Positions 1 through 8,205 of a stretch of DNA of 64,000 nucleotides are shown piece after piece. The notes below the pieces were generated by a model, which saw only the letters and a program-made list of their open reading frames with translations, had not been told where the DNA came from and searched no databases. The DNA comes from Cytobacillus dafuensis (lineage in GTDB: Bacteria; Bacillota; Bacilli; Bacillales; Cytobacillaceae). The stretch covers positions 3,018,001 through 3,082,000 of the forward strand of contig NZ_CP042593.1 of NCBI RefSeq assembly GCF_007995155.1. The letters are read 5' to 3'. Numbering within the stretch: position 1 is the first letter of the stretch; every line of letters begins with the position of its first letter. Made by a program: the position numbers and the translations under genes.

Positions 1-50
1 CCTTTTCTTTTCAACATGGTTATTATTTTATCAAAGGAAACAGTTTTAGA

Positions 51-752
51 CTAATTTAATTTTTTTATAAATTTGTATGTTTCAGGTGCCTTTTCTTTTA
101 GTAGTCTCCGATCTTTTCCACCAAGGTAATACATAGCAAATGTTTCAGCAAAGTATTCTTCAGGAAATGAAAGGAAATAGTCATTATTCGGAAATAACAG
201 TGTTTTTTCTTTATTCCATGCTGAAAGAAATTTATCATCATAACGGATTCCATCATAAACGTGACGATCAATAGAATGGGCAAGCTCATGCAGCTCTAAA
301 TTAACAGAGCTGTGTCCTTTCCCCTTCTCACTGTTGCCGATCTTTACAAGAACTGTTTTAGATCCCCCTATTCCAGGAACATCATCCCAAGTCGTTCCGT
401 TTTTATATCCCCTCGGAATTATTCCTGCTAGATCACTTGCAGTAGGATTATCAGTTAATTTACCTACAAATAATTTAACCTTAATATGCTCATTTGCAAT
501 TTTCTTCAAAAGTGAGTAGGGTAAATTATCAATCCGTGAAATAATTTCAGCAGCTTTTAGCTCATCAAATGGTTCAGTTGGAAGAATGATAATATTTCCT
601 AATAGATTCGGAGAGTTTAGAACAAGTGATTGATTGAGAAGGGATTTACTTGCATAATCCTTAAGGATGATACCGTCAGTTTCAGCCTGCGAACTCCCCA
701 TTAATGGAAGGGAAATTGACAAGGTGAATAATAATGACAACATTCTTTTCAT
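51..752 (-). CDS. Secreted Pro-Pro endopeptidase-like metalloprotease (anthrax lethal factor/PPEP fold)
   Basis: 233 residues. The N-terminus (about residues 1-23, MKRMLSLLFTLSISLPLMGS) is a typical Sec signal peptide, so the protein is exported. The zinc motif is HELAH at residues 155-159. A downstream EEYFAETFAMYY segment (about 198-209) offers a Glu as third zinc ligand and a Tyr, as in the M34 lethal-factor catalytic fold and the small secreted Pro-Pro endopeptidases (PPEP-1 of Clostridioides difficile). That family cuts between prolines in surface adhesins. Length fits PPEPs (about 200-230). It stands alone, with a palindrome over its promoter region. Family is confident; substrate is inferred. 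Confidence 0.8.
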   Translation of the reverse strand: MKRMLSLLFTLSISLPLMGSSQAETDGIILKDYASKSLLNQSLVLNSPNLLGNIIILPTEPFDELKAAEIISRIDNLPYSLLKKIANEHIKVKLFVGKLTDNPTASDLAGIIPRGYKNGTTWDDVPGIGGSKTVLVKIGNSEKGKGHSSVNLELHELAHSIDRHVYDGIRYDDKFLSAWNKEKTLLFPNNDYFLSFPEEYFAETFAMYYLGGKDRRLLKEKAPETYKFIKKLN

Positions 753-814
753 TGTTAACGCCCCTTCTGCAAATCTTAGATGCTTCTAATCTATGTTTTC
801 AAAAGAATTTTTTA

Positions 815-844
815 GTATGATAGATTACGTAAATTATATCATAC
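815..844. promoter_or_regulatory. Palindromic operator-like site upstream of the PPEP-like gene
   Basis: Inverted repeat GTATGATA (815-822) / TATCATAC (837-844) whose 14-bp centre contains the palindrome TTACGTAA. Read on the minus strand it overlaps a TATAAT hexamer (838-833) about 80 bp before the protease start. This fits a repressor site over a -10 element. No factor can be named. Confidence 0.4.
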
Positions 845-884
845 GTGAAAAACTCAAAATATGATCGTTAACTAGGAAAACTTG

Positions 885-925
885 GAAATAAAAAAAGAGG
901 CTCTAATATTATTTCAGAGCCTCTT
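885..925 (-). terminator. Rho-independent terminator after the TerD/TelA/YceG block
   Basis: On the minus strand AAGAGGCTCT pairs with AGAGCCTCTT around an AT-rich loop, followed by a run of T. It lies 15 bp after the stop of the downstream TerD gene and ends that transcript. Confidence 0.85.
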
Positions 926-939
926 AATAGCTTGTTCAA

Positions 940-1551
940 TTAACTATAAGAACGAACAACATCTGCTAATCCTGCAGCGGATGTACCAGTTCCAATTGCG
1001 GCAAATTTCCAATCTCCACCGTTACGGTAAATTTCCCCTACAACTAAGCAAGTTTTGCCACTATAATCATCTGTTAAATTAAAATGTATTAATTCCTGGT
1101 TATTGGCTGAATTAACGATACGGATGAAGGCATTTTGAATCATACCGAAATGCTGTTTTCTTTTCAAACAATCATAAATATTTACAACGAAAACAAGCTT
1201 TTGAATTTGCGATGGTACCCGATCTAAGTCAATTAGGACTTGCTCATCATCTCCGTCTCCATCACCAGTTAAGTTATCTCCAGTATGCTGTACACTGCCA
1301 TCGTTGCTCTTTAAATTTCCAAAATAGATGACATCGCTGTTATTTCTAATTTTTTCATTTTCTCCCAGCAATAATACTGAAGCATCACAATCAACATTCG
1401 GGCTTCCACCGCCCCCAAATAAAGATCCGAATAATCCTCCACCGCCCTTGCTTTGAACGGGATCCCAGCCAAGCCCAACCATAATTTTCGATAGACCTGG
1501 ATTTCCTTTCGTTAAATCAACACGTTGACCCTTTTGTAAATTAATTGCCAT
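940..1551 (-). CDS. TerD-family stress protein with glycine-rich insertion
   Basis: TerD/CABP1-type calcium-binding protein of tellurite and envelope-stress loci. The start MAINLQKGQRVDLTK is chosen because GAGGTGA lies 5 nt upstream; a GTG nine bases earlier is the alternative. The family core is clear: KGNPGLSKIMVGLGWD, then DCDASVLLLGEN and [14 protein letters not shown], acidic segments that bind Ca2+ in this family. Unlike the paralogue at 10337-10918 it has a Gly-rich insertion (GGGGLFGSLFGGGGS, about residues 37-51) between the first strands. It is the last gene of the YceG-TelA-TerD block. Family call is firm; cellular role is not settled for the family. Confidence 0.93.
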   Translation of the reverse strand: MAINLQKGQRVDLTKGNPGLSKIMVGLGWDPVQSKGGGGLFGSLFGGGGSPNVDCDASVLLLGENEKIRNNSDVIYFGNLKSNDGSVQHTGDNLTGDGDGDDEQVLIDLDRVPSQIQKLVFVVNIYDCLKRKQHFGMIQNAFIRIVNSANNQELIHFNLTDDYSGKTCLVVGEIYRNGGDWKFAAIGTGTSAAGLADVVRSYS

Positions 1552-1596
1552 TATTTTCACCTCATCAATTTTTATATAAGAATTAAACGGGCAAAA

Positions 1597-2706
1597 TTAC
1601 CCTTGATTCTTTATTTTTTTAAAATTGTCCTGCAGCTGTTCTAATCTTCTTGTTCCTTCTTCTCTTAAGCGTTTATTATCTTCTTCAATTGCTTTTGTTT
1701 CCTGCATTCCTTTAATAATAATATTCCAAGATTCTTCAATCGTTTCGATCTTTATACTAGGTCCTCCTGCAAGTCTAGCAATATCAGCACTTTGAGATGA
1801 AATATTTTGAGCATTTCGCAGTAGCATTTCATTCGTCCTTCTATCAAGCTCATTCATAGAGTCCGCTACAAGCTTTTGTCTTTTCGCAGCAACTGCTTGA
1901 ATTAAACCGTTTTTAAAGATTGGGATTGTTGTGACAAAAGCTGAATTGATTTTCCCAATTAGCTTTGTATTCCCTCTTTGCAAAAGTCGAATTTGCGGTG
2001 CAGTTTGTAAAGATACCATCTTTGCCATTTCAAGATCGTAAACTCTTTGCTCTAATAAATCAATTGCATTTCTTAGAGTATCGAGCTGCATAGAAGCCAT
2101 TTGATCTCCTGATGCAACGCGAGCTTCAAGCTGAGGAAGCTGATTTGTCTTTAATTCATCAGCCTTCATTTGGCCTGCAACAGCATATTTTTCAAGAGTT
2201 AAATAATATTGATAGTTTTGCTCGTACATTTGGTCAAGCATTGTAGTCGAGTCGACCATCTCATTTTGATACTTTGATATTTCGACATAGACTTTATCAA
2301 TTTCCATTCCCATTGTTTGGTATTTCCCAAACAGTTTATCGATTAGTTTTTCACCTTTTTTGAAGAGCTTTCCAAATAATCCACCAGATGTCTTTTCAAA
2401 ATCTTTTTTATCAAACTTATCCATGATCTTACCAAGCTGCTTTAATAGTTCTCCCGAATCTTCTACTTTAGTAGCTCTCATATTGCCTAAAATTTGATCA
2501 GAGAAACGAGAAATTTGTGTAGCTGGTTCTTTCCCAAATTCTAAAATTTGAATTTGGTCTCTTTCATCTATAGAACGTGCTAAATTCTGCACCTCCGCAT
2601 CATTACGAAGTGCTAATTTTATTTCGGATGCAGATGCTTCAGTAAGCTTATCATCCTGCGTTTTGTTCAAGGTCAGTTCTAGATTGGACTGTTGCGTTTG
2701 ATTCAT
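1597..2706 (-). CDS. TelA/KlaA-family toxic anion resistance protein
   Basis: 369 residues, largely helical, resembling TelA (YceH in B. subtilis), the soluble partner of TerD and TerC in tellurite and cell-envelope stress operons. Long predicted helices and coiled coil run through about residues 140-365. A GGLFGKLFKKGEKL segment (about 107-120) precedes the helical bundle and echoes the insertion in the adjacent TerD. It starts 4 bp after the YceG stop with AAGGAGAG upstream, so the two are co-translated. Mechanism is unknown for the family; the assignment rests on overall resemblance and context. Confidence 0.9.
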   Translation of the reverse strand: MNQTQQSNLELTLNKTQDDKLTEASASEIKLALRNDAEVQNLARSIDERDQIQILEFGKEPATQISRFSDQILGNMRATKVEDSGELLKQLGKIMDKFDKKDFEKTSGGLFGKLFKKGEKLIDKLFGKYQTMGMEIDKVYVEISKYQNEMVDSTTMLDQMYEQNYQYYLTLEKYAVAGQMKADELKTNQLPQLEARVASGDQMASMQLDTLRNAIDLLEQRVYDLEMAKMVSLQTAPQIRLLQRGNTKLIGKINSAFVTTIPIFKNGLIQAVAAKRQKLVADSMNELDRRTNEMLLRNAQNISSQSADIARLAGGPSIKIETIEESWNIIIKGMQETKAIEEDNKRLREEGTRRLEQLQDNFKKIKNQG

Positions 2707-2710
2707 AGAC

Positions 2711-4351
2711 TTAATCTCTCCTTATATTTTTGATTATCCCTTTAACCTTTTTAAATAAGGAAGGTTCCTTAAATTCCTGTTCAAAAACAACATCTTCAAG
2801 CCAATGTGCATCATACAATCCTTCTTCAATAAAGTTTTCTAGATCGTTATGGCCGGATGGATTGTATAAAACAATGTCAATTCCAAATTGATTTAATAAT
2901 AACAGAAGAGCAGCATCTGTTCTTGTCATCGTTCCATTCAGTTCATTGTTATAGAGAATTAGCTTTGGCACATCTTGAGAATAGTCAAACTTTTGCATAA
3001 ACTGCAAGACACTAGCAGGTATTTGCATGCCTTGGGCAAAAAGATATGATTTTATCTCTTCTATATTTTCATGATAAGCAGGCTTTAAATATGGCCTTGC
3101 ACAAATATTTCGAATAGCTGTAGCTATTCCATTTTGAAGACCAGTCGGCAAATGCTGATACTTCCAATAATGTGCAGTCACCATTTTTTGAGGATCTAAT
3201 AGCCCATCCTTTCCAAGTGCATTCCGATAATGAAAACGGAAATCATTATTTACAATATTTGTGAAAGGAAATCTCCTGATCAATAGACTATACTCATTGT
3301 CACTAATGAATTGTATGCGATCCCAATACTCCTTCCGATTTTTACTCACGCCTTGGATTTTTGCAAAAATCGAAGGGATTTTTACCTGTCCGTTCTTAAC
3401 TTCAAAATTTGGGCGAATCATTGCCTTTTCTTTGATCAAAATAAAGAGCTCATCATAAGTTGTTTTAAGTGTGACTGAGATTGGTGTATAATCCCGAAGC
3501 TGCCATGGCTTATAAAGACCGGAACCTTCATGGTTTAAAATAGACTCAATTTCTCTTGATGCTTTGTATGCAACGGTTGCTGATCTTCTTCTCCTTTCTG
3601 TTGGAAAGGATTCAGCCTGTTTCCGCTCAGGATAGCTGTAAACAAATACTCCAATCTGATCTATTCCAATACTTGAGAGCATATCGTCTCCTGATGGTGA
3701 AAAATAAATAATGTCGCACCCAAGTACTAGTAAAAAATACAGGAAATATTTCTGGCTTTTGTTTGAATCTCCATACCATAAAAATTTTGGCATAGACTGC
3801 TCTGGATTAACCATATTCCAATTATCACCGATATGGTTAAATGACCATTTCACTACATCCACAAGAACTCTTCGCAACTCATTACTTTTTAACCCATCTA
3901 CCTCATTGGATGAAAATTGCTGCAGCATAGAGATCATCGCTTCCCTAACCTTTCTATGCATGGAGGGGTTCTTTGATTTTAAAAGTAACTGTTCTCCATC
4001 TAGAAATGCAACAAAACGGTTAATAGATAATTTCTGCTCTCGATTAATATTTAGGACCTTTTGAATAGCTTGAAAATGATGGTTATCAATTTTTTTGTCC
4101 AGTGAATCATCACTTATCAAAATAAGTCCTGACTGTTCAGTATGAATTAAATCATATAAGCGGTTATAATACTCGTCCTCATCAAGAGGTAAACCTAAAA
4201 AACAAGCAACAATCTGAGAGATATGAATTGAATCTTGTTCAATAATAAATTGCGGTCTTTCCTTCATTGGCTTTTGTAACGTACTAAACCAATTTTCATA
4301 TGTAATGGGCAAAATTTGTGTTTTCATTTGACTGTAAGAGTGATTCATCAT
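2711..4351 (-). CDS. yceG: YceG-family protein of the Ter biosynthetic module
   Basis: 546 residues, soluble, no signal peptide or membrane segment. It resembles B. subtilis YceG, classed as a putative component of the Ter-associated biosynthetic module. The reading shows two similar halves: WYGDSNKSQKYFLYFLLVLGCDIIYFSPSG (about 192-221) and LILYNNELNGTMTRTDAALLLLLNQFGIDIVLYNPSGHND (about 463-502). Both have a hydrophobic strand ending in (Y/F)xPSG, suggesting an internal duplication of a Rossmann-like unit. It heads the block that continues into TelA and TerD. A GGGAAGGG sequence precedes the start. No catalytic function can be assigned. Confidence 0.85.
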   Translation of the reverse strand: MMNHSYSQMKTQILPITYENWFSTLQKPMKERPQFIIEQDSIHISQIVACFLGLPLDEDEYYNRLYDLIHTEQSGLILISDDSLDKKIDNHHFQAIQKVLNINREQKLSINRFVAFLDGEQLLLKSKNPSMHRKVREAMISMLQQFSSNEVDGLKSNELRRVLVDVVKWSFNHIGDNWNMVNPEQSMPKFLWYGDSNKSQKYFLYFLLVLGCDIIYFSPSGDDMLSSIGIDQIGVFVYSYPERKQAESFPTERRRRSATVAYKASREIESILNHEGSGLYKPWQLRDYTPISVTLKTTYDELFILIKEKAMIRPNFEVKNGQVKIPSIFAKIQGVSKNRKEYWDRIQFISDNEYSLLIRRFPFTNIVNNDFRFHYRNALGKDGLLDPQKMVTAHYWKYQHLPTGLQNGIATAIRNICARPYLKPAYHENIEEIKSYLFAQGMQIPASVLQFMQKFDYSQDVPKLILYNNELNGTMTRTDAALLLLLNQFGIDIVLYNPSGHNDLENFIEEGLYDAHWLEDVVFEQEFKEPSLFKKVKGIIKNIRRD

Positions 4352-4669
4352 AAAATCCCTTCCCCTCTGCGAGCGAAAGATGGTAATAAGACAAGTAGTA
4401 ACATATTCATTTCCTTTACTAGGAAAGAAACGAATAATAGACTCCTTGTTCAGAAAAAATAATTTTTATGTAAACGTATTACCATCATACCATACATGGA
4501 GAAGTTTTCTAAAACGATTCCTTCTACAATACGAAATAATTATGAAAAAAGATTCATGAATAATTGAAATTAAATGGAAGGTGCTTAAATTTTATCTATA
4601 TTTTCACTATTCACCTTTCTTTTTGTCCTTGCATAAGTTTAAGTACTCAATATAAAAAGGTGAGATACT
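4352..4669. other. Intergenic region between yceG and the small membrane gene
   Basis: 318 bp shared by two divergent genes. For yceG, TTAGAA (4512-4507) and TATGAT (4489-4484) with a 17-bp spacer form a weak sigma-A-like promoter. A second candidate, AAC-15-CGTT around 4452-4430, vaguely resembles an ECF-sigma site but is poor. For the rightward gene, TTGCAT near 4630 with TATAAA downstream is a possible promoter. The short palindrome TTTCCT/AGGAAA lies near 4410-4427. GATGGTAATA occurs once on each strand about 100 bp apart. Confidence 0.35.
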
Positions 4670-4918
4670 ATGAGATTGCTATTTAGAAAATCAAAATATC
4701 AATTAAGTGATTCAGACTTAGAGCCAGTAGAGGAAGTATTAGGGTCAGGAAATTTTGTATTCATTGATTTATTTTTTTGGTCTCTTTTCATTACTTTAAT
4801 GACCATTTCACACCATTTTTCAATTTTGTGGGGAATTCTTATTTTTTTTAGCTCTTATTTCTTTGGTGGAGGATTGTTTTACTGTTTGAAAAAATGGCTG
4901 GGAGATCAGCCGGAATAA
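4670..4918 (+). CDS. Small two-helix membrane protein, unknown function
   Basis: 82 residues with two hydrophobic helices (about 29-47 and 50-70) separated by a short SHHF turn, and a charged N-terminus. AAAAGGTGAG lies 6 nt before the ATG. It is the only rightward gene inside the leftward Ter locus. Its last 13 bp overlap the end of the convergent HAD gene, so the two transcripts could interfere. No family recognised. Membrane location is inferred from hydrophobicity; any link to Ter function is only positional. Confidence 0.7.
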   Translation: MRLLFRKSKYQLSDSDLEPVEEVLGSGNFVFIDLFFWSLFITLMTISHHFSILWGILIFFSSYFFGGGLFYCLKKWLGDQPE

Positions 4919-5715
4919 ATCCTGTTCTTTGCCATTTCATTTATTTCTAAAAGGATTTCCTCTCCAGCCTTTACTCCCCACTTTTTTGTTATTATGTATT
5001 GCTTGTTAATGTTCTCTTCTTTAGCCAATTCTCCATGTGAAGGAACAAATGAATAATCACATTGCCTTAAAAAATCATCATCAAGCAATGAGTCTCCCGC
5101 TCCAAAGGCAGTATTTATGCTTTCTCTCGCTTTGATAAACTTTACAGCTTCACCTTTACTAATTGGCATTGGCATGAAATACAGCTTTCTCCCTTGTATC
5201 GATATCCTCCAGCCATACTTGGATGCCATTTCCTTGATACTTTTTACTGTATCCAAGTCAATCCCTTTCTCAAGAAGAAAGTAAAAGAATAGATTATCAG
5301 CTATTTTTAAAAGTCCTTCTATATTGTAGGTCTTTATTACGGCAGTCATTTCTGCAAGACTAGCACACTCTATTTCTAGACGCTTTCGAACATGTCGGTT
5401 CCATTCCAGCAGAGGTGCACCATTATGAAAAATATTTGCACCATTAGAGGTTACTGCATATGTTAATGGAATGGTTTCTGTTAAAATATGAATTCGATTA
5501 TATTGAACAGAAGTTCTGGTCGTTACTGGCACAAACAACATTTTTTTAGTGATTTCAAGTAAGGATTCAAAGGATTTTTTTGACATAAAAGCAACATCCT
5601 GTTCGTCTTTCCTTTCAACACCGATTAAATCATCGTTTTCTATTTGTCTAAATTCTGTTAATGCCCTTTCTGAATAAATGAGTGTGCGGTCTAGATCTGA
5701 AGCAAACATTAACAT
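4906..5715 (-). CDS. HAD-superfamily phosphatase of the Ter biosynthetic module
   Basis: 269 residues. HAD motif I is SDLDRTLIY (residues 6-14), with the nucleophile and acid/base Asp residues of phosphatases. Motif IV is AFGAGDSLLDDDFL (about 200-213), giving the Mg2+ ligands. SKGEAVKF before it supplies the motif III Lys. The fold resembles Cof-type/sucrose-phosphatase HADs. It overlaps the preceding StiP-like gene by 7 bp, so translation is coupled. In published Ter-locus analysis such HADs accompany two phosphoribosyltransferases and a C-C lyase and were proposed to dephosphorylate a nucleotide-like intermediate. The substrate here is inferred. Confidence 0.88.
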   Translation of the reverse strand: MLMFASDLDRTLIYSERALTEFRQIENDDLIGVERKDEQDVAFMSKKSFESLLEITKKMLFVPVTTRTSVQYNRIHILTETIPLTYAVTSNGANIFHNGAPLLEWNRHVRKRLEIECASLAEMTAVIKTYNIEGLLKIADNLFFYFLLEKGIDLDTVKSIKEMASKYGWRISIQGRKLYFMPMPISKGEAVKFIKARESINTAFGAGDSLLDDDFLRQCDYSFVPSHGELAKEENINKQYIITKKWGVKAGEEILLEINEMAKNRIYSG

Positions 5716-6830
5716 TGATTTTTTCCAACCTTTTTAATTAGTCCACAACAAGTATAGCTCATATTTGGATAATGTATGATTTCAACATTTCTTTCCTTTG
5801 CGAGCATTAATATATGTCTGACATATGGGCTTTCAGGATCTTTCATAAGAATTCTCCAAGGCACTCTCCTTAGTAACACTCGTGTCGTTTCTCCTACACC
5901 CGGCTTAATATAATGAGTCGTTTCTATATTAAATTCTGCTTGAATATTAAGCACTTCCTGCATTCCTTTGAAGGTTGCCTCTTCATGAAGATTTATTTTC
6001 GAACCTGCTTCTTTTGATGCTTCATTCATGATAAATGGAAATTCCTTGGTGACGATCTCTAAGAATTCATTAGAAACATCTGCACTTTTTAATTCTTCAT
6101 AATATTTAGCACCATGAAAATCATCTGGTCCAATTAATTCATTCGTTAAAACCGTCCTACTTACTAAGCCCGATACGGTTGAATTTAAACAAGCACTCGG
6201 AATTAAAAAGTCCTCCCTCGTGCCGTATAAACCCGAACAATGCCCAGGATCTGCTAACACAGCAAGTGTATCATCGAGCATGATTCCATACCTCTTATGA
6301 AAACGATGACAAGCTTTTGTTAATTCAATCGAAATAGCCCCTTTACCAGTCCAACCATCAACAAACTGAATCTTTTTACCAGGATGCTGCTTCAATATAT
6401 AAAGGATTGCATTTTCATCCAGTCCTTTGTCTCGAATAATGGATACACTATAATGTGGTAAATCCACTTGGTAGCGAGCTGTTATATAGCGTTTGATCAA
6501 AATCCCAACCGGAGTTCCCGCTCGAGCTAATGATACAAGGACAGCATCTTCACCTTTATTTTGAAAAATTTGTTCGGAAACAATACCGGTGCATAATGCT
6601 ACTTTATGCTTATATCCATTAAGAGTTTCTCGGAATAATTGCATATAATTATCTGGAGGAAAATATTCTATTGGCAATGATTCACTATAATGCTGGCCAG
6701 ACTGGATTTGCTTTTCCCGATTATCAATTGAGCCCTCTAATTGAATATTACTTAAATCCTTTAAAAGAAAAATGACATCCTTCTCCGCATATGAACCGAA
6801 AATTTTCATTTCATCTATAATTTCATTCAT
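5709..6830 (-). CDS. StiP-family protein: phosphoribosyltransferase-like domain plus PELOTA-type RNA-binding domain
   Basis: 373 residues. The N-terminal 280 resemble the family annotated either as cysteine protease StiP or as a PRTase-like domain. Landmarks: LVSLARAGTPVGILIKR (about 96-112), KKIQFVDGWTGKGAISIEL (about 151-169; GWTGKG resembles a PRPP-loop), and LADPGHCSG. The C-terminal 70 residues (RVLLRRVPWRILMKDPES onward) match the small PELOTA-like RNA-binding domain found at this place in Ter modules. GGAGG is 8 nt before the ATG. It overlaps both flanking genes, showing a tight operon. Whether it acts as a transferase, protease or RNA-binding enzyme is not decided by sequence. Confidence 0.85.
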   Translation of the reverse strand: MNEIIDEMKIFGSYAEKDVIFLLKDLSNIQLEGSIDNREKQIQSGQHYSESLPIEYFPPDNYMQLFRETLNGYKHKVALCTGIVSEQIFQNKGEDAVLVSLARAGTPVGILIKRYITARYQVDLPHYSVSIIRDKGLDENAILYILKQHPGKKIQFVDGWTGKGAISIELTKACHRFHKRYGIMLDDTLAVLADPGHCSGLYGTREDFLIPSACLNSTVSGLVSRTVLTNELIGPDDFHGAKYYEELKSADVSNEFLEIVTKEFPFIMNEASKEAGSKINLHEEATFKGMQEVLNIQAEFNIETTHYIKPGVGETTRVLLRRVPWRILMKDPESPYVRHILMLAKERNVEIIHYPNMSYTCCGLIKKVGKNQC

Positions 6831-8205
6831 CTACTAAACCTCCATTAAAGAATACTATTTTTATATCTTTAATGAATGATCTCTTCAATTCGTTAAGTAA
6901 TGGACTAAGTTCTTGTTCAGTAACCACTCTTTCAAAGAAAATAAATAGGTCATCATATTTATACGGAGGAATATTATAAACGAATTGATTGATTTCCCAA
7001 TCATCTGGATTTGGAAAAGAAAGACCATATTTTGCTCCGTAATGATTATGATTGTCGACATAGATAGGACTTCTAGTAGTCGACTGATAACAAATCCCAC
7101 TACCCATATAGGAAGAGATCTTCATTGGTATATACATGAATTCTCCTGTTCCGAGACAGAGAGTGTTCCTTCCAGATCTCAACTCTGCTAAATAAGCAGC
7201 AATTTTCTTTGTTGAGTGGTTCAACTTAGAGTTTAATATCGAATTTAAACCAAATCTACCAGTCTCTTTTAAATATGGAACGTGTTTTACTTTCCCCTCC
7301 GATGATTTTGACGAAAAGTTCATCGGAGTTAATTCCTCTGGAAACAATTCATCGATAATAATCGTTGAAATAGTTTGTGATACATGAGGTACATCGGTTG
7401 GAACAGACGGGCATTTGATATTAGGAGAACCCGATACGTTCATCCTTCCCTTTAGGAGATTAACTGATTGGATTGTTACCCCAAGCTCCCTTTCAAGGTC
7501 TTTAAACTGTTCAATATTTTCCTCGGAACGCCAATCTAGTATAGAAACAACCGTATACATATCTCTTGGAAATCTGCTCTGAATTGATCGAATAATATTG
7601 ATAGTCGTTTTTCCTGTCGTCATTTCATCATCAACTAGAATTACCTCTCTATTATTATTTAGGAGAGATTCATCTACATAGCACCGGTGTGAAGTAGCAT
7701 GGGAGTGCTCTTCCTCAAATGTAATAACAGACTCAAGCCCTACAATCTGTTCTCTTGTTGTATGAAAGTAATCCGCATTATGAAAATTTTGATAAAAAGC
7801 ATGTCCAAGAGCAGTAGCTGTTTCTGCAAATCCGATAATAACAGGGTTGATCTGTTTATTTATGAACGGTTCTTCAAAGTAGGAGTCTACTGCTTCATTC
7901 ATAAACGAGGAGATCAGTTCATTCCTTTGACTAGAATATTCACCTTGAACAATCTCTAAATAGCGGTTTGCCAACAGCGAGCCAATCAAAATCCCTGTTT
8001 TCGGGTCAATTGGGATATGTTTACCTAATATTTTGCTTACAAATAAAAATGATCTTTTCTTATTAATTCTTGCTGCCATTTCAAATAATTGATCTATTGG
8101 CAAATTATATGGATTTTCTAATATATCTATTTCAACTCTTAACTGGTTGAGGACTGGAAGCATATACTTCGTTGGTGAGCAAGTCAATGTATGTATAGTC
8201 TTCAT
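6823..8205 (-). CDS. Phosphoribosyltransferase with C-terminal TRSP domain
   Basis: 460 residues. The PRPP-binding signature EVILVDDEMTTGKTTINI (about 188-205) is a textbook type I PRTase loop. Upstream, IIGFAETATALGHAF fits the PRTase core. The C-terminal part (about 290-460), with RFGLNSIL and CLGTGEFMYIPM, matches the TRSP domain paired with this PRTase in Ter loci. GGGGTG precedes the start. The first 74 nt overlap the upstream lyase gene in another frame; a later ATG (8163) lacks a Shine-Dalgarno sequence, so the overlapping start is preferred. Predicted to join a ribose-5-phosphate to an unknown base-like acceptor. Confidence 0.88.
   Translation of the reverse strand: MKTIHTLTCSPTKYMLPVLNQLRVEIDILENPYNLPIDQLFEMAARINKKRSFLFVSKILGKHIPIDPKTGILIGSLLANRYLEIVQGEYSSQRNELISSFMNEAVDSYFEEPFINKQINPVIIGFAETATALGHAFYQNFHNADYFHTTREQIVGLESVITFEEEHSHATSHRCYVDESLLNNNREVILVDDEMTTGKTTINIIRSIQSRFPRDMYTVVSILDWRSEENIEQFKDLERELGVTIQSVNLLKGRMNVSGSPNIKCPSVPTDVPHVSQTISTIIIDELFPEELTPMNFSSKSSEGKVKHVPYLKETGRFGLNSILNSKLNHSTKKIAAYLAELRSGRNTLCLGTGEFMYIPMKISSYMGSGICYQSTTRSPIYVDNHNHYGAKYGLSFPNPDDWEINQFVYNIPPYKYDDLFIFFERVVTEQELSPLLNELKRSFIKDIKIVFFNGGLVDE

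Noticed and set aside
4378-4492. Inverted GATGGTAATA pair as an operator
   Set aside because: Arms are about 100 bp apart and only 10 bp long; likely chance in AT-rich DNA.
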